Positions 25,747-34,447 of a stretch of 64,000 bases of DNA are shown one piece after another (within the stretch, counting starts at the first letter, position 1; every line of letters starts with the position of its first letter). Made by a program: the position numbers and the translations under genes. The notes under the pieces were generated by a model that was not told where the DNA came from, did not search any database, and saw only the letters and a program-made list of their open reading frames with translations. Origin of the DNA: Telluria antibiotica (GTDB lineage Bacteria; Pseudomonadota; Gammaproteobacteria; Burkholderiales; Burkholderiaceae_D); contig NZ_JAAQOM010000006.1 of NCBI RefSeq assembly GCF_011682055.1, forward strand, positions 62,001-126,000, in the 5' to 3' direction.

Positions 25747-26328
25747 ATGTTTTCCCTGAAAAAACTCAGTCCGTCCATCACCGACATGATCCGCTTCGAT
25801 CACTCGCACGTGATGGTGACGTTCCACCAGTACACCCGCGACAAGCGTCCCGCCGTCAAGAAGGCGCTGGCCGAAACGATCTGCGATGCACTGGAAATCC
25901 ACGCGACGCTGGAAGAGGAAATCTTCTATCCCGTCATGCGCGAACGTACCCACGATCAGAAAGTCATGGACAAGAGCGTGCCGGAACACGATGCAATGCG
26001 CGGCGTCATCGCGGAACTGCGCCGTACCGACCCGAAGTCGCCGCGCCACGACGACCTCGTGTTCGAACTGATGCGCGACGTGCAGCACCATGTGGCCGAC
26101 GAGGAAACGGTGCTGCTGCCGGAAGCGGAGCAGGCGCTGAGCCGCGACCGGCTGTGCGAGCTGGGCGTGCTGATGACGCGGCGCCGGCTGGAGCTGGTGA
26201 CGCCGAAGGCCGGCAAGATCGCCGCCAACACGGCCGTCGGCTTCTCGGGCAGCACGGCCGCCATCGTCGTCGGCGTCGCGAGCGCGCTGTTCGCCGCGCG
26301 CGCGTTCACGCGCAAGCAGCCGGCTTGA
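25747..26328 (+). CDS. Hemerythrin domain-containing protein with C-terminal membrane helix
   Basis: A 193-residue protein. The hemerythrin HHE four-helix bundle fills residues 10-140, with likely diiron ligands in FDHSHVMVTFHQ, HATLEEEIFYPVM, PEHDAMRGVI and HHVADEETVLLPE. The tail VGFSGSTAAIVVGVASALFA is a hydrophobic helix followed by basic residues, so the bundle is probably tethered to the inner membrane facing the cytoplasm. Members bind oxygen or nitric oxide or sense redox state. Its neighbour manganese catalase suggests a stress role. An intrinsic terminator follows at 26391. Confidence 0.9.
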   Translation: MFSLKKLSPSITDMIRFDHSHVMVTFHQYTRDKRPAVKKALAETICDALEIHATLEEEIFYPVMRERTHDQKVMDKSVPEHDAMRGVIAELRRTDPKSPRHDDLVFELMRDVQHHVADEETVLLPEAEQALSRDRLCELGVLMTRRRLELVTPKAGKIAANTAVGFSGSTAAIVVGVASALFAARAFTRKQPA

Positions 26329-26390
26329 CGGTTTGTCGCTGCGGCGCAGGCCGCATGCGCTCCCCGGCAGGACCTCGCGTCCTCGCCTCG

Positions 26391-26424
26391 CCCGCCACCG
26401 CGTCCGCGCGCGGTGGCGGGTTTC
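26391..26424 (+). terminator. Intrinsic terminator after the hemerythrin gene
   Basis: A perfect 12-bp stem CCCGCCACCGCG / CGCGGTGGCGGG with a 6-base loop, followed by TTTCT. It lies 62 bp after the hemerythrin stop and directly abuts the converging lrgB stop codon. The T-rich side faces the plus strand. Confidence 0.82.
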
Positions 26425-27165
26425 TCATTGGCCGAACCAGCGGAGCAGCAGTGGCACCAGCCACGGCGCGAGCAAGGCCGTCAACACCCCGTTCAACCCC
26501 ATGCCGAGGCCCGCGTACGCGCCCATCTCCGGACTGACCAGGAACGCGCGCGCCGTGCCGATGCCGTGCGCTGCCACGCCCAACGCGAGCCCCTGCGCCG
26601 CGTGCGACTCGACCCGCAGCGCGCTCATCAGGAAGCGTGCCGTGGCGGCGCCGAAGATCCCCGTACTGACGACGAGAGCGGCCGTGAGTGCCGGCAAGCC
26701 GCCCAGGTGTTCGGAGACGGCCATCGCGATGGGCGACGTGGCCGATTTCGGTCCCAGCGAGCGCGCCAGTTCCGGCGACGCGCCCATGAGCACGGCGATG
26801 CCGACTGCGCTGACGATCGCCGTCACGCAGCCGCACAGCAGCGCGCACGCCAGGGGAAACAGGCTGCGCCGCAGCCGCGGCACCTGGCGCGCGAGCGGCA
26901 CGGCGAGGGCGACGGTCGCGGGACCCAGCAGGAAGTGGACGAATTGCGCACCGGCGAAATAGCGCTGGTACGACATGCCGCTCGCCGCGAGCACGAGGCT
27001 GACCAGGGCAATCGCGATGGCGACGGGATTCGCCAGCGGAGAAAACCCGCAGCGCGCGTACACCCATTGCGCGAACAGGTACGCGCACAACGTGACGGTC
27101 AGGCCCAGCAGCGGCGACGCCGACAGGTAGACCCAGAAATGGGTGAGTTCGTGGAAGCTAAACAT
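26425..27165 (-). CDS. lrgB: LrgB/CidB family protein
   Basis: A 246-residue inner-membrane protein with about seven hydrophobic segments and the family signature SLGPKSATSPIAM (about residues 135-147). LrgB works with LrgA as part of a holin/antiholin-like or metabolite (pyruvate/glycolate) export pair; which role applies in this group is not settled. It overlaps the lrgA end by 8 bp, so the two are coupled. The start MFSFHELTHFWVYLSASPLLG fits family N-termini. Confidence 0.92.
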   Translation of the reverse strand: MFSFHELTHFWVYLSASPLLGLTVTLCAYLFAQWVYARCGFSPLANPVAIAIALVSLVLAASGMSYQRYFAGAQFVHFLLGPATVALAVPLARQVPRLRRSLFPLACALLCGCVTAIVSAVGIAVLMGASPELARSLGPKSATSPIAMAVSEHLGGLPALTAALVVSTGIFGAATARFLMSALRVESHAAQGLALGVAAHGIGTARAFLVSPEMGAYAGLGMGLNGVLTALLAPWLVPLLLRWFGQ

Positions 27166-27517
27166 CGCCCTTCCCCTTCCTGTGCGCGGGCGTCAGCGCC
27201 TGCAGCACGAGTGCCGTGACGGCCAGCGTGAGCAACGTACTGCCGACGACCGCCGCGCAGATCGCGAGCCAGTGCCCATTCCCGCTGGCGGCCGCCACGA
27301 CGATGCCGACACCGGCCGGCACGAACAGCAGCGACAGGTGGCGCAGCAACTCGTTCGCGCCCGCCTCGACGATCTCGTGCAGCCGCGGGTACGCGACGAG
27401 GGCAACCAGCAACAGCAGCATGCCGGCGACGGGGCCCGGCACCGGCAGTCCGGTCAGGAATACGAACCCTTCTCCGAGACATTGAAATACAAGCAAAACG
27501 GCAAACGCGAGCAGCAA
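27158..27517 (-). CDS. lrgA: CidA/LrgA family protein, likely TTG start
   Basis: A 119-residue membrane protein with four hydrophobic segments and the family stretch LPVPGPVAGMLLLLVAL. The frame is open to an ATG at 27586, but that gives 23 extra basic residues unlike the family. A full Shine-Dalgarno sequence AAGGAGGT (27521-27528) lies just before TTG at 27517, giving a protein that begins directly at the first helix (LLLAFAVLLVFQ) with normal family length. The spacing to TTG is short (3 bases), and the following CTG is also possible. It forms the first gene of the lrgAB pair. Confidence 0.85.
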   Translation of the reverse strand: MLLAFAVLLVFQCLGEGFVFLTGLPVPGPVAGMLLLLVALVAYPRLHEIVEAGANELLRHLSLLFVPAGVGIVVAAASGNGHWLAICAAVVGSTLLTLAVTALVLQALTPAHRKGKGDV

Positions 27518-27702
27518 GCGACCTCCTTCGGCGACAGCAGATTCGATGCGGCCCCGGCGGCCGCGCCGTCCGAAGCATAGCAGCAACGGGCCCGCCGCGT
27601 GGCCGCGCGGTCAGCGCCGCGTCGGCTGCAGGAGGCTCGTCATCGCGTCGACGTACGACATGGTGTCGTCCGCGTTCAGCGGCAGCGGCGATGGCGCGAA
27701 CG

Positions 27703-29715
27703 TCAGGCCGCCGCGAGGGCCTGACGCGGTGCCGGCGCGGCCAGCGCGGGACGGGCCGGCGCCGGTGCGGCTGCCTCGCCGTCGAGGCGGAATTCGCCGA
27801 CAAGGGCCACGAGCAGCTCGGCCTGTTGGTGGAGGCTGTCGGCGGCGGCCGCCGCCTCTTCGACGAGCGCGGCGTTCTGCTGCGTCGTGCCGTCCATCTG
27901 CACGATGGCCTGGTTGACGTGGCCGATACCGGTGCTCTGTTCCACGCTGGCGGCCGTGATCTCGGCGACGATGTCGCTCACCTGGCGCACGCTGGCGACG
28001 ACGTTGGCCATCGTGCGGCCGGCGTCGTGCACGAGCGCGCTGCCCGCCTCCACTTCGCTGGACGCGGCGCCGATGAGGGTCTTGATTTCCTTCGCGGCGC
28101 CCGCGCTGCGCTGGGCCAGCGCCCGCACCTCGGAGGCGACGACGGCGAAGCCGCGGCCCTGCTCGCCGGCCCGCGCCGCTTCGACGGCCGCGTTCAGCGC
28201 CAGGATGTTGGTCTGGAACGCGATGCTGTCGATCACGCCGATGATGTCCACGACCTTGCGCGACGCCGTGTCGATGGCGGCCATCGTCTCGACGACTTCG
28301 GCCACGACGGCGCCGCCGCGCTGCGCCGTCTCCGACGCCGACAACGCGAGCTGGTTGGCCTGGCGGGCATTGTCCGCGTTCTGCTTCACGGTCGCCGTCA
28401 GTTGTTCCATCGATGCCGCCGTCTCTTCGAGCGCGCCGGCCTGCTGCTCCGTGCGGCCCGACAGGTCCATATTGCCCCGGCTGATCTCGACGCTGGCGGC
28501 GGCCACGCTGCCCGCGCTGGCGCGCACCTGCACGAGGACGTCCTGGATTTTCGCCACGAAGCCGTTGAAGCCGGCGGCGATCAGCGCGAGCTCGTCGCGA
28601 CCCCGCGCGTCGAGGCGCGCCGACAGGTCGGCGTTGCCGCCGGCCAGGTCCGTCATCGTGGCACCGAGGACGCGCAGCGGGCGGGTCAGGCGGCGCTGCA
28701 CGGCGACCATCACGATGGCGGCGACGATCGCACAGATCAGCGACGCGATCAGCGAATAGCCGATCAGATGGCGCGCGCTGGCCGTCGCCACGCTGTGCGG
28801 GAAGGTGAGCTGGATGGCCCACGGCGCGATGTCGTCGTGCAGCCGCAGCGGTTGCAGCAAGTGCACCATGCGGCCGCGGTCGACGAATTCGTAGGTCTGG
28901 CCCGCGCGCACGGCGGCCAGCGCGGCGGCCGGCAGGTCGTCGGCCTTCTTGCCCGTCTTCGCCGCGTCCGGGTTGCTCGCGTACAGGCCGCCGTTCGAGA
29001 CGAGCGACAAGCGGCCGCCGTCGAGCACGCGGATCGCACCCAGGATCTCGCCCAGGTGCGTCAGCTGGAAGTCGGCGCTCGCGGTGCCGCGGAACTCGCC
29101 CTTGACGAGGATCGGCGCGACGAGCGACGCCATCATGATGTCCTTGCCGTTGACGGGATACGTGTACGGCTCCGTGAAGAACACCTTGCCGGTGCGCTTC
29201 GGTATGTCGTACCAGTCGTTCGCTCCCGGCGTCGTCGGCCACACGATCGGTTCCACGTGCATGGTGCCGTCCGGGTTGCGCGTGTAATACGGCATGTAGC
29301 GGCCCGTCGCATCGTATTCGGGGCCCTTGCCCGCGTAGTCGGCGTCCTTGCCGTCCAGCGCGTTCGGTTCCCACGTGACGGCGCCGCCGATGAAGTCGGC
29401 CGAGCCGCGGATCGTCGCCTGGGTCATCGACGCGGACTGCTCGCGGGTGGGCACGATGTCGCCCGCGCGCAGCGCGCTCATGGCGCCCGCGAGGTTGGAG
29501 ACGGCGCCCAGCTTGGCCCCGAGCTGCGCCTGCACGGCCGCGGCGGCTTCGCGCGCGGACGTGCGCGCCAGGCGCATGCTCGCGTCTTCGGCGGAATCGC
29601 TGCTGCGCACGGCGATGACGGCGGACGTGGCCGCGAGGCTCAGCACGACGAGCGTGGTGGCCGTGGCGCAGATCTTCGCCGTCAGGGACAGCGACGGCAG
29701 GGGGGTGCGGCTCAT
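27703..29715 (-). CDS. Methyl-accepting chemotaxis protein with Cache sensor
   Basis: A 670-residue chemoreceptor. Layout: first membrane helix (about residues 11-35), large periplasmic Cache-type sensor (about 40-310, with [11 protein letters not shown] and [10 protein letters not shown]), second helix (about 320-342), HAMP (about 345-398), then a cytoplasmic signalling domain. Its hairpin tip is [20 protein letters not shown] followed by [20 protein letters not shown], intact for kinase and coupling-protein contact. Small amines, amino acids or organic acids are common ligands of this sensor type. It starts 8 bp after a TorF-type porin gene in the same direction, so the two form an operon. 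Confidence 0.95.
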   Translation of the reverse strand: MSRTPLPSLSLTAKICATATTLVVLSLAATSAVIAVRSSDSAEDASMRLARTSAREAAAAVQAQLGAKLGAVSNLAGAMSALRAGDIVPTREQSASMTQATIRGSADFIGGAVTWEPNALDGKDADYAGKGPEYDATGRYMPYYTRNPDGTMHVEPIVWPTTPGANDWYDIPKRTGKVFFTEPYTYPVNGKDIMMASLVAPILVKGEFRGTASADFQLTHLGEILGAIRVLDGGRLSLVSNGGLYASNPDAAKTGKKADDLPAAALAAVRAGQTYEFVDRGRMVHLLQPLRLHDDIAPWAIQLTFPHSVATASARHLIGYSLIASLICAIVAAIVMVAVQRRLTRPLRVLGATMTDLAGGNADLSARLDARGRDELALIAAGFNGFVAKIQDVLVQVRASAGSVAAASVEISRGNMDLSGRTEQQAGALEETAASMEQLTATVKQNADNARQANQLALSASETAQRGGAVVAEVVETMAAIDTASRKVVDIIGVIDSIAFQTNILALNAAVEAARAGEQGRGFAVVASEVRALAQRSAGAAKEIKTLIGAASSEVEAGSALVHDAGRTMANVVASVRQVSDIVAEITAASVEQSTGIGHVNQAIVQMDGTTQQNAALVEEAAAAADSLHQQAELLVALVGEFRLDGEAAAPAPARPALAAPAPRQALAAA

Positions 29716-29723
29716 GGAATCTC

Positions 29724-30539
29724 CTAGAATTTGCGGGTCAGCGACAGCACGACGGCACGCCGCGCCACGTTCGACACGGCGAGGCGGCCGTCGGCACGGG
29801 GCACGCCCGTCGTGTAGCGGTCATAGACGCCCGTCGCGCCGAGCGCGCGGGTGTAGTTCAGGGCGACGGTCCAGCCGTCCTCGAGCTTGTGGGTCAGGCC
29901 CGCCTTGACGTCGCGCCAGTCCCAGATGCCGTTGCCGCTGCCGGCCACGCGGCCGTCGCCCGCGTGCACGTTCAGCGTGAGCGACTTCGTCAGCGGCTGG
30001 TCGGCGCCGACGTCCAGGTAGCCCGTGCCGCGGGCGTTCTGGATGCCGAAGAAATCGCGGCTGAACGTGTAGTTGTAGCGGGCGTACAGCGATTTCCAGC
30101 TGAGGCCGCCGGACAGCTCGCCATAGTCGAACGAGGTATCGGTCGCGCCGATGCGGGCGCCGGGGTATTTGTACCAGTAGACCATCGCCGACCAGCCGAT
30201 CGGCCCCGCGTTCCCGCTATAGCCGCCGTACAGGTCCCACTCGACCGTACCCTTCTCGATGAAGCGGTCGTCGACGTTGATGACGGACGTGCCCGCGGAC
30301 CAGCCGCTCGGATGCGCGTAGTCGACGGCAGCCATCGCGGCTGGGCGGCCCCACGTCTGGCGGATGCCGCGCGAGACGTACTGCGAGTTGATGGACACTG
30401 TCGCGCTCAGCGGGCTGTCGGCCGCCGGCGCCTCCGCCGTCATCGGTGCGTCGGGCGTCGCTTCGCCCGCGTGCGCGAAGGTGCAGGCGGCCAGCAGGCA
30501 GGCAAACGGCGCAAGGGCCGGACGGTGTCGGGTGCTCAT
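29724..30539 (-). CDS. TorF family putative porin
   Basis: A 271-residue outer-membrane protein. A signal peptide ending CTFAHAGEA and a short Ala/Pro linker precede a beta-barrel domain beginning [19 protein letters not shown], the typical opening of TorF-type porins. The C-terminus VVLSLTRKF ends in phenylalanine, as required for outer-membrane insertion. The substrate is unknown. It is the upstream partner of the chemoreceptor (8-bp gap), which suggests that uptake and sensing of one compound are linked. Confidence 0.85.
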   Translation of the reverse strand: MSTRHRPALAPFACLLAACTFAHAGEATPDAPMTAEAPAADSPLSATVSINSQYVSRGIRQTWGRPAAMAAVDYAHPSGWSAGTSVINVDDRFIEKGTVEWDLYGGYSGNAGPIGWSAMVYWYKYPGARIGATDTSFDYGELSGGLSWKSLYARYNYTFSRDFFGIQNARGTGYLDVGADQPLTKSLTLNVHAGDGRVAGSGNGIWDWRDVKAGLTHKLEDGWTVALNYTRALGATGVYDRYTTGVPRADGRLAVSNVARRAVVLSLTRKF

Positions 30540-30667
30540 TGGTGTCGGTAGTCGGGGTTCGTGAACGGCGATGCGCCACCGCGGGTGGCCGGGCGGTTCG
30601 GTTACTGAAAGTCGGTCGGAAGTAGTGCCGCACGGAAATTCTAGTCGGTGCTCAGCGTTTTTTGGTT

Positions 30668-30688
30668 ACAAATTTGCGTGAAATTTGT
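30668..30688. repeat. AT-rich inverted repeat upstream of the porin operon
   Basis: A perfect palindrome ACAAATTT-GCGTG-AAATTTGT, 21 bp. It stands out against the GC-rich background and lies about 130 bp upstream of the porin start, where a regulator could bind. No family can be named. Confidence 0.5.
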
Positions 30689-30843
30689 GGGAAACGCCGG
30701 AATGAGACATGCGCGCAACAGTTGGTGGTTGCGGCGTTACATGACTGAAAATGAAGTGAACGGGTGTGCGCGAAAAACGCTTAACACCTTGAAAAGACGG
30801 GATTTTCGGGCGCCGGGCCGATTGTGGCGCGCGGGCTGGACGC

Positions 30844-30908
30844 GTGGGCACGGGGTGCCCACCCTACGGTGCTGTACGAGGTATGCCGGTGGTTACCCGG
30901 TGCCCACC
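30844..30908. repeat. GTGGGCAC/GTGCCCAC hairpin and duplicated fragment
   Basis: GTGGGCAC (30844-30851) and GTGCCCAC (30855-30862) form a hairpin, and GGTGCCCACC occurs again at 30899-30908. It lies directly downstream of the hppD stop. It resembles the extragenic palindromic repeats common in this bacterial group, but only one full unit is present in the window. Confidence 0.5.
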
Positions 30909-30920
30909 AGGCGCATGCGA

Positions 30921-32000
30921 TTACGCGGCGGTCTTGAGCGCCCCGCGCTTGAGCTGGTCGCGCTCGATCGATTCGAACAGCGCCTTGAAGTTGCCTTCGC
31001 CAAAGCCCTCGTCCCCCTTGCGCTGGATGAATTCGAAGAACACGGGCCCCAGCTGCGTCTCGGAGAAAATTTGCAGCAGCAACCGCTGGTGTCCATCCTC
31101 GACGGTGCCGTCGACGAGCAGGCCGCGCGCCTTCAGTGCTTCCACGTCCTGGCCGTGGCCGGGGATGCGCCCTTCCAGCATCTCGTAGTACGTGGCCGGC
31201 GGCGCGGCCATCAGCGGAACACCCGCCGCGCGCAAGCCGTCCACGGTCGCGAAGATGTCTTCCGTCAGCAGCGCGATGTGCTGGATGCCTTCGCCGTTGT
31301 ACTTCAGGAGGAATTCCTCGATCTGGCCGCCGCCCGCCTTGCCCTCCTCGTTCAGCGGGATGCGGATCATGCCGTCCGGCGCCGTCATCGCCTTCGACGT
31401 GAGGCCCGTGTACTCGCCCTTGATGTCGAAGTAGCGGATCTCGCGGAAGTTGAACAGCTTCTCGTAGAACCCGGCCCAGTAGGTCATGCGGCCGCGGTAG
31501 ACGTTATGCGTCAGGTGGTCGATGATCTTCAGGCCGTGGCCGACCGGGTGGCGTTCGGTGCCCTCGATCCATTCGAAGTCGATGTCATAGATCGACTTGC
31601 CGTCTTCGAAACGGTCGATCAGGTAGAGCGGGGCGCCGCCGATGCCCTTGATGGCCGGCAGGCGCAGCTCCATGGGGCCGGTGGGGATGTCGAGCGGCTG
31701 GGCGCCCAGCTCGAGCGCGCGCGCGTAGGCTTTATGGGCGTTCTGGACACGGAACGCCATGCCGCAGGCCGACGGGCCGTGCTCGGCCGCGAAATAATAC
31801 GCGGCGCTCTTCGGCTCGTTGTTGACGATGAAGTTGATGTCGCCCTGGCGGTACAGCACGACGTCCTTCGAGCGGTGCACGGCAACTTTCTTGAAGCCCA
31901 GCGCCTCGAACACGGGTTCCAGCACGCCCGGGGTGGGCGATGCGAATTCCACGAATTCGAAGCCCATCAGCCCCATCGGATTGTCAAACAGGTCGGCCAT
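30921..32000 (-). CDS. hppD: 4-hydroxyphenylpyruvate dioxygenase
   Basis: A 359-residue non-heme iron dioxygenase that converts 4-hydroxyphenylpyruvate to homogentisate in tyrosine and phenylalanine breakdown. Two vicinal-oxygen-chelate halves are present. The iron ligands are visible: His in IIDHLTHNV, His in [10 protein letters not shown] and Glu in [10 protein letters not shown]. The C-terminal gate helix [17 protein letters not shown] is intact. It lies 25 bp after a LysR gene in the same direction and near divergent hmgA, which carries out the next step. Confidence 0.96.
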   Translation of the reverse strand: MADLFDNPMGLMGFEFVEFASPTPGVLEPVFEALGFKKVAVHRSKDVVLYRQGDINFIVNNEPKSAAYYFAAEHGPSACGMAFRVQNAHKAYARALELGAQPLDIPTGPMELRLPAIKGIGGAPLYLIDRFEDGKSIYDIDFEWIEGTERHPVGHGLKIIDHLTHNVYRGRMTYWAGFYEKLFNFREIRYFDIKGEYTGLTSKAMTAPDGMIRIPLNEEGKAGGGQIEEFLLKYNGEGIQHIALLTEDIFATVDGLRAAGVPLMAAPPATYYEMLEGRIPGHGQDVEALKARGLLVDGTVEDGHQRLLLQIFSETQLGPVFFEFIQRKGDEGFGEGNFKALFESIERDQLKRGALKTAA

Positions 32001-32025
32001 TGTCTATCCTCTATCGATTAAATTG

Positions 32026-32931
32026 TCACTCTGCGAACACGTCGGCGATCAGTCCCCGCAGCCACTGGATGCCGGGATCGTGGTTGAAGCGCCGGTGCCA
32101 GAAGACGTTGGTCTGCAACGTCGGCAGGGCGAGCGGCGGCTCGATCCACTTCAGGCCGAACGGGCTTGCCGCGCTCTCGGCCAGTTTCTGCGGCACCGTC
32201 ACCACCAGCTCGCTCGTGCTGACGATGTACGGCACCGCGGTGAAATGCGGCACCCGGAAGCGGGCACCGGCCGTCACCCCGGCCTTTTCCAGTAATCCGT
32301 TGACGCGGTCGTAGGGGCTCTGCGCCGCATCGACGATCAGGTGCGGGGCCGCCACGAAGCGCGCCAGGTCCACCTTGCCCGTCGAGAGCGGATGATCCTT
32401 GCGGAACATGCTCACGAAGCGCTGGCGGAACAGCGCGCGGTGGTACAGCGCTTCCGACACGTCCTCGAACGCGCCGATCGCCAGGTCCACCCTGCCCGTC
32501 TCCATGTCGTCCTTCAACGTCAGGCCGTTCGCCCGGATCGACGCGATCTCCACGTTCGGGGCGATCGCACGGCAGCGCTCGATCAGCACCGGCATGAAGT
32601 ACACCTCGCCCACGTCCGTCATCGCCAGCGTGAAGCGGCGGCCGCTCGTGGCCGGGTCGAAACGGCTGCGCTGCGACAGCGCGAGGGCCACCTGGGCCAT
32701 CGCGGCGCCGATCGGCTCGGCCATCTGCTGCGCGAGCGGCGTGGGCTGCATGCCGTGCGCCGTGCGCACGAACAGCTCGTCGCCGAACGTGCGCCGCAGC
32801 CGCGCCAGCGCATTGCTCACGGCCGATTGCGTCAGGCCCAGGCGCCTCGCGGCGGCCGAGATCTGGCGTTCGCGGTAGACCTCCTGAAATACCGACAACA
32901 GATTCAGGTCGATGCTAGAGGGTTCGATCAT
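32026..32931 (-). CDS. LysR family regulator, likely of tyrosine catabolism
   Basis: A 301-residue LysR-type regulator. The N-terminal winged helix-turn-helix shows ISAAARRLGLTQSAVSNALA (residues 25-44) and FGDELFVRTAHGMQPTPLA, and the rest is the periplasmic-binding-like effector domain. It lies between hppD (25 bp downstream, same strand) and divergent hmgA, and its own start is 112 bp from hmgA. This layout suggests it controls homogentisate-pathway genes, probably responding to an aromatic intermediate. That target is inferred from position. Confidence 0.92.
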   Translation of the reverse strand: MIEPSSIDLNLLSVFQEVYRERQISAAARRLGLTQSAVSNALARLRRTFGDELFVRTAHGMQPTPLAQQMAEPIGAAMAQVALALSQRSRFDPATSGRRFTLAMTDVGEVYFMPVLIERCRAIAPNVEIASIRANGLTLKDDMETGRVDLAIGAFEDVSEALYHRALFRQRFVSMFRKDHPLSTGKVDLARFVAAPHLIVDAAQSPYDRVNGLLEKAGVTAGARFRVPHFTAVPYIVSTSELVVTVPQKLAESAASPFGLKWIEPPLALPTLQTNVFWHRRFNHDPGIQWLRGLIADVFAE

Positions 32932-32934
32932 GCA

Positions 32935-32986
32935 CGAGATAGTGTTATTGATAGTCTAAATAGTCTACATTTTTGTATTCATCTCG
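32935..32986. promoter_or_regulatory. Candidate LysR binding region upstream of hmgA
   Basis: The AT-rich divergent gap contains ATAGTCTA twice at 9-bp spacing (32951-32958, 32960-32967). An outer inverted pair, CGAGAT (32935-32940) and ATCTCG (32981-32986), frames the repeats. LysR proteins typically bind dyads and repeats between their own gene and a divergent target, so this is the most likely operator. Confidence 0.5.
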
Positions 32987-33043
32987 TAAAACTACGCGCA
33001 GTCCTCTACAGTGTCATAAACACCACGCAATCTGGAGATTCCC

Positions 33044-34348
33044 TTGACTGTTTCGACTGACGGCTACATGTCCGGCTTCGGCAACGAGTTCGCGACGGAG
33101 GCCCTGCCCGGCGCCCTGCCGGCGCACCGCAATTCACCGCAGCGCGTCGCCTACGGCCTGTACGCTGAACAATTGTCCGGGACGGCGTTCACGGCGCCGC
33201 GAGGCCATAACCGCCGCTCCTGGCTGTACCGCATCCGCCCGTCCGCCATGCACGGCCCGTTCGAACCGATGGGCAATGGCCGCATCTCCGCCGGCTTCGA
33301 CGGCATCGCACCCTCGCCGAACCAGATGCGCTGGAGCCCGCTGCCGATGCCCGACGCGCCAACGGATTTCATCGACGGTCTCGTGACGATGGCCGGCAAC
33401 GGCTTGCCGGCCGCAATGACGGGCTGCGCGATCCACGTGTACGCCGCGAACCGTCCCATGCAGGGCCGCTATTTCTACTGCGCGGACGGCGAGCTGCTGA
33501 TCGTGCCGCAGCAAGGACGGCTCGCCATCGCGACGGAACTGGGCCTGCTCGACGTCGAACCGCAGGAGATCGCCGTGATCCCGCGCGGCGTCCGTTTTAC
33601 GGTCGACCTGCCGGACGGCGAGGCACGCGGCTATGTCTGCGAAAACTTCGGCGCCCTGCTCCGCCTGCCGGACCTGGGCCCGATCGGCTCGAACGGCCTC
33701 GCCAACCCCCGCGACTTCCTCACCCCGGTCGCGCGCTACGAAGACGTGGAAGGCGATTTCGAACTGATCGCGAAATTCGGCGGCAACCTGTGGCGCGCCG
33801 GCGTCAAGCACTCGCCGCTGGACGTCGTCGCGTGGCACGGCAACTATGTGCCGTACAAATACGACCTGCGCCACTTCAACACGATCGGCTCGATCAGCTA
33901 CGACCACCCTGACCCTTCCATCTTCCTCGTGCTGCAGGCCCCGTCGGACACGCCCGGCGTCGACACGCTGGACTTCGTCATCTTCCCGCCGCGCTGGCTC
34001 GCCGGCGAGGACACGTTCCGCCCGCCCTGGTTCCACCGCAACGTTGCCAGCGAATTCATGGGCCTCGTGCACGGCGCCTACGACGCGAAGGCGGACGGCT
34101 TCTTGCCGGGCGGCGCCAGCCTGCACAACTGCATGAGCGGCCACGGCCCGGACGCCGCCACGTTCGACAAGGCGAGCGGCGCCGACACGAGCCGTCCGCA
34201 CAAGGTCACGGACACGATGGCATTCATGTTCGAGACGCGCAATCCGCTCGCCGCGACGCCGTACGCGCTGCAATCACCCCAGTTGCAGGGCAATTACCAC
34301 GAGTGCTGGGCCGGCATCGCCAAGCATTTCAATCCAGCGAAGCCCTGA
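33044..34348 (+). CDS. hmgA: Homogentisate 1,2-dioxygenase
   Basis: A 434-residue iron dioxygenase that opens the ring of homogentisate to maleylacetoacetate. The N-terminus carries the family signature [19 protein letters not shown]. The C-terminal active-site ligands are visible in [14 protein letters not shown] (His and Glu) and [10 protein letters not shown] (His). Translation probably starts at TTG 33044 with GGAG 7 bases upstream; ATG at 33068 is an alternative that would drop eight residues. The usual downstream fumarylacetoacetase gene is absent here. Confidence 0.96.
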   Translation: MTVSTDGYMSGFGNEFATEALPGALPAHRNSPQRVAYGLYAEQLSGTAFTAPRGHNRRSWLYRIRPSAMHGPFEPMGNGRISAGFDGIAPSPNQMRWSPLPMPDAPTDFIDGLVTMAGNGLPAAMTGCAIHVYAANRPMQGRYFYCADGELLIVPQQGRLAIATELGLLDVEPQEIAVIPRGVRFTVDLPDGEARGYVCENFGALLRLPDLGPIGSNGLANPRDFLTPVARYEDVEGDFELIAKFGGNLWRAGVKHSPLDVVAWHGNYVPYKYDLRHFNTIGSISYDHPDPSIFLVLQAPSDTPGVDTLDFVIFPPRWLAGEDTFRPPWFHRNVASEFMGLVHGAYDAKADGFLPGGASLHNCMSGHGPDAATFDKASGADTSRPHKVTDTMAFMFETRNPLAATPYALQSPQLQGNYHECWAGIAKHFNPAKP

Positions 34349-34447
34349 ACGGCCGGGTCGAGCTGTGCGACCCGACCCGATTCCCTCATGCGATGATCGA
34401 TCCGCCGGCGGGCGGCGCGGGCCGCCCCGGCACCGCCCGGGACACGC

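Larger units (their letters stand above)
30540..30920. other. Intergenic region with two repeat structures
   Basis: A 381-bp gap between the porin start and the end of hppD. It should hold the porin promoter and the hppD 3' end. The centre is AT-rich with an 8-bp palindrome (30668-30688), and the part nearest hppD holds a GTGGGCAC-type hairpin and a repeated fragment of it (30844-30908). No credible gene is seen; the frames reading through it have no family features. Confidence 0.6.
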
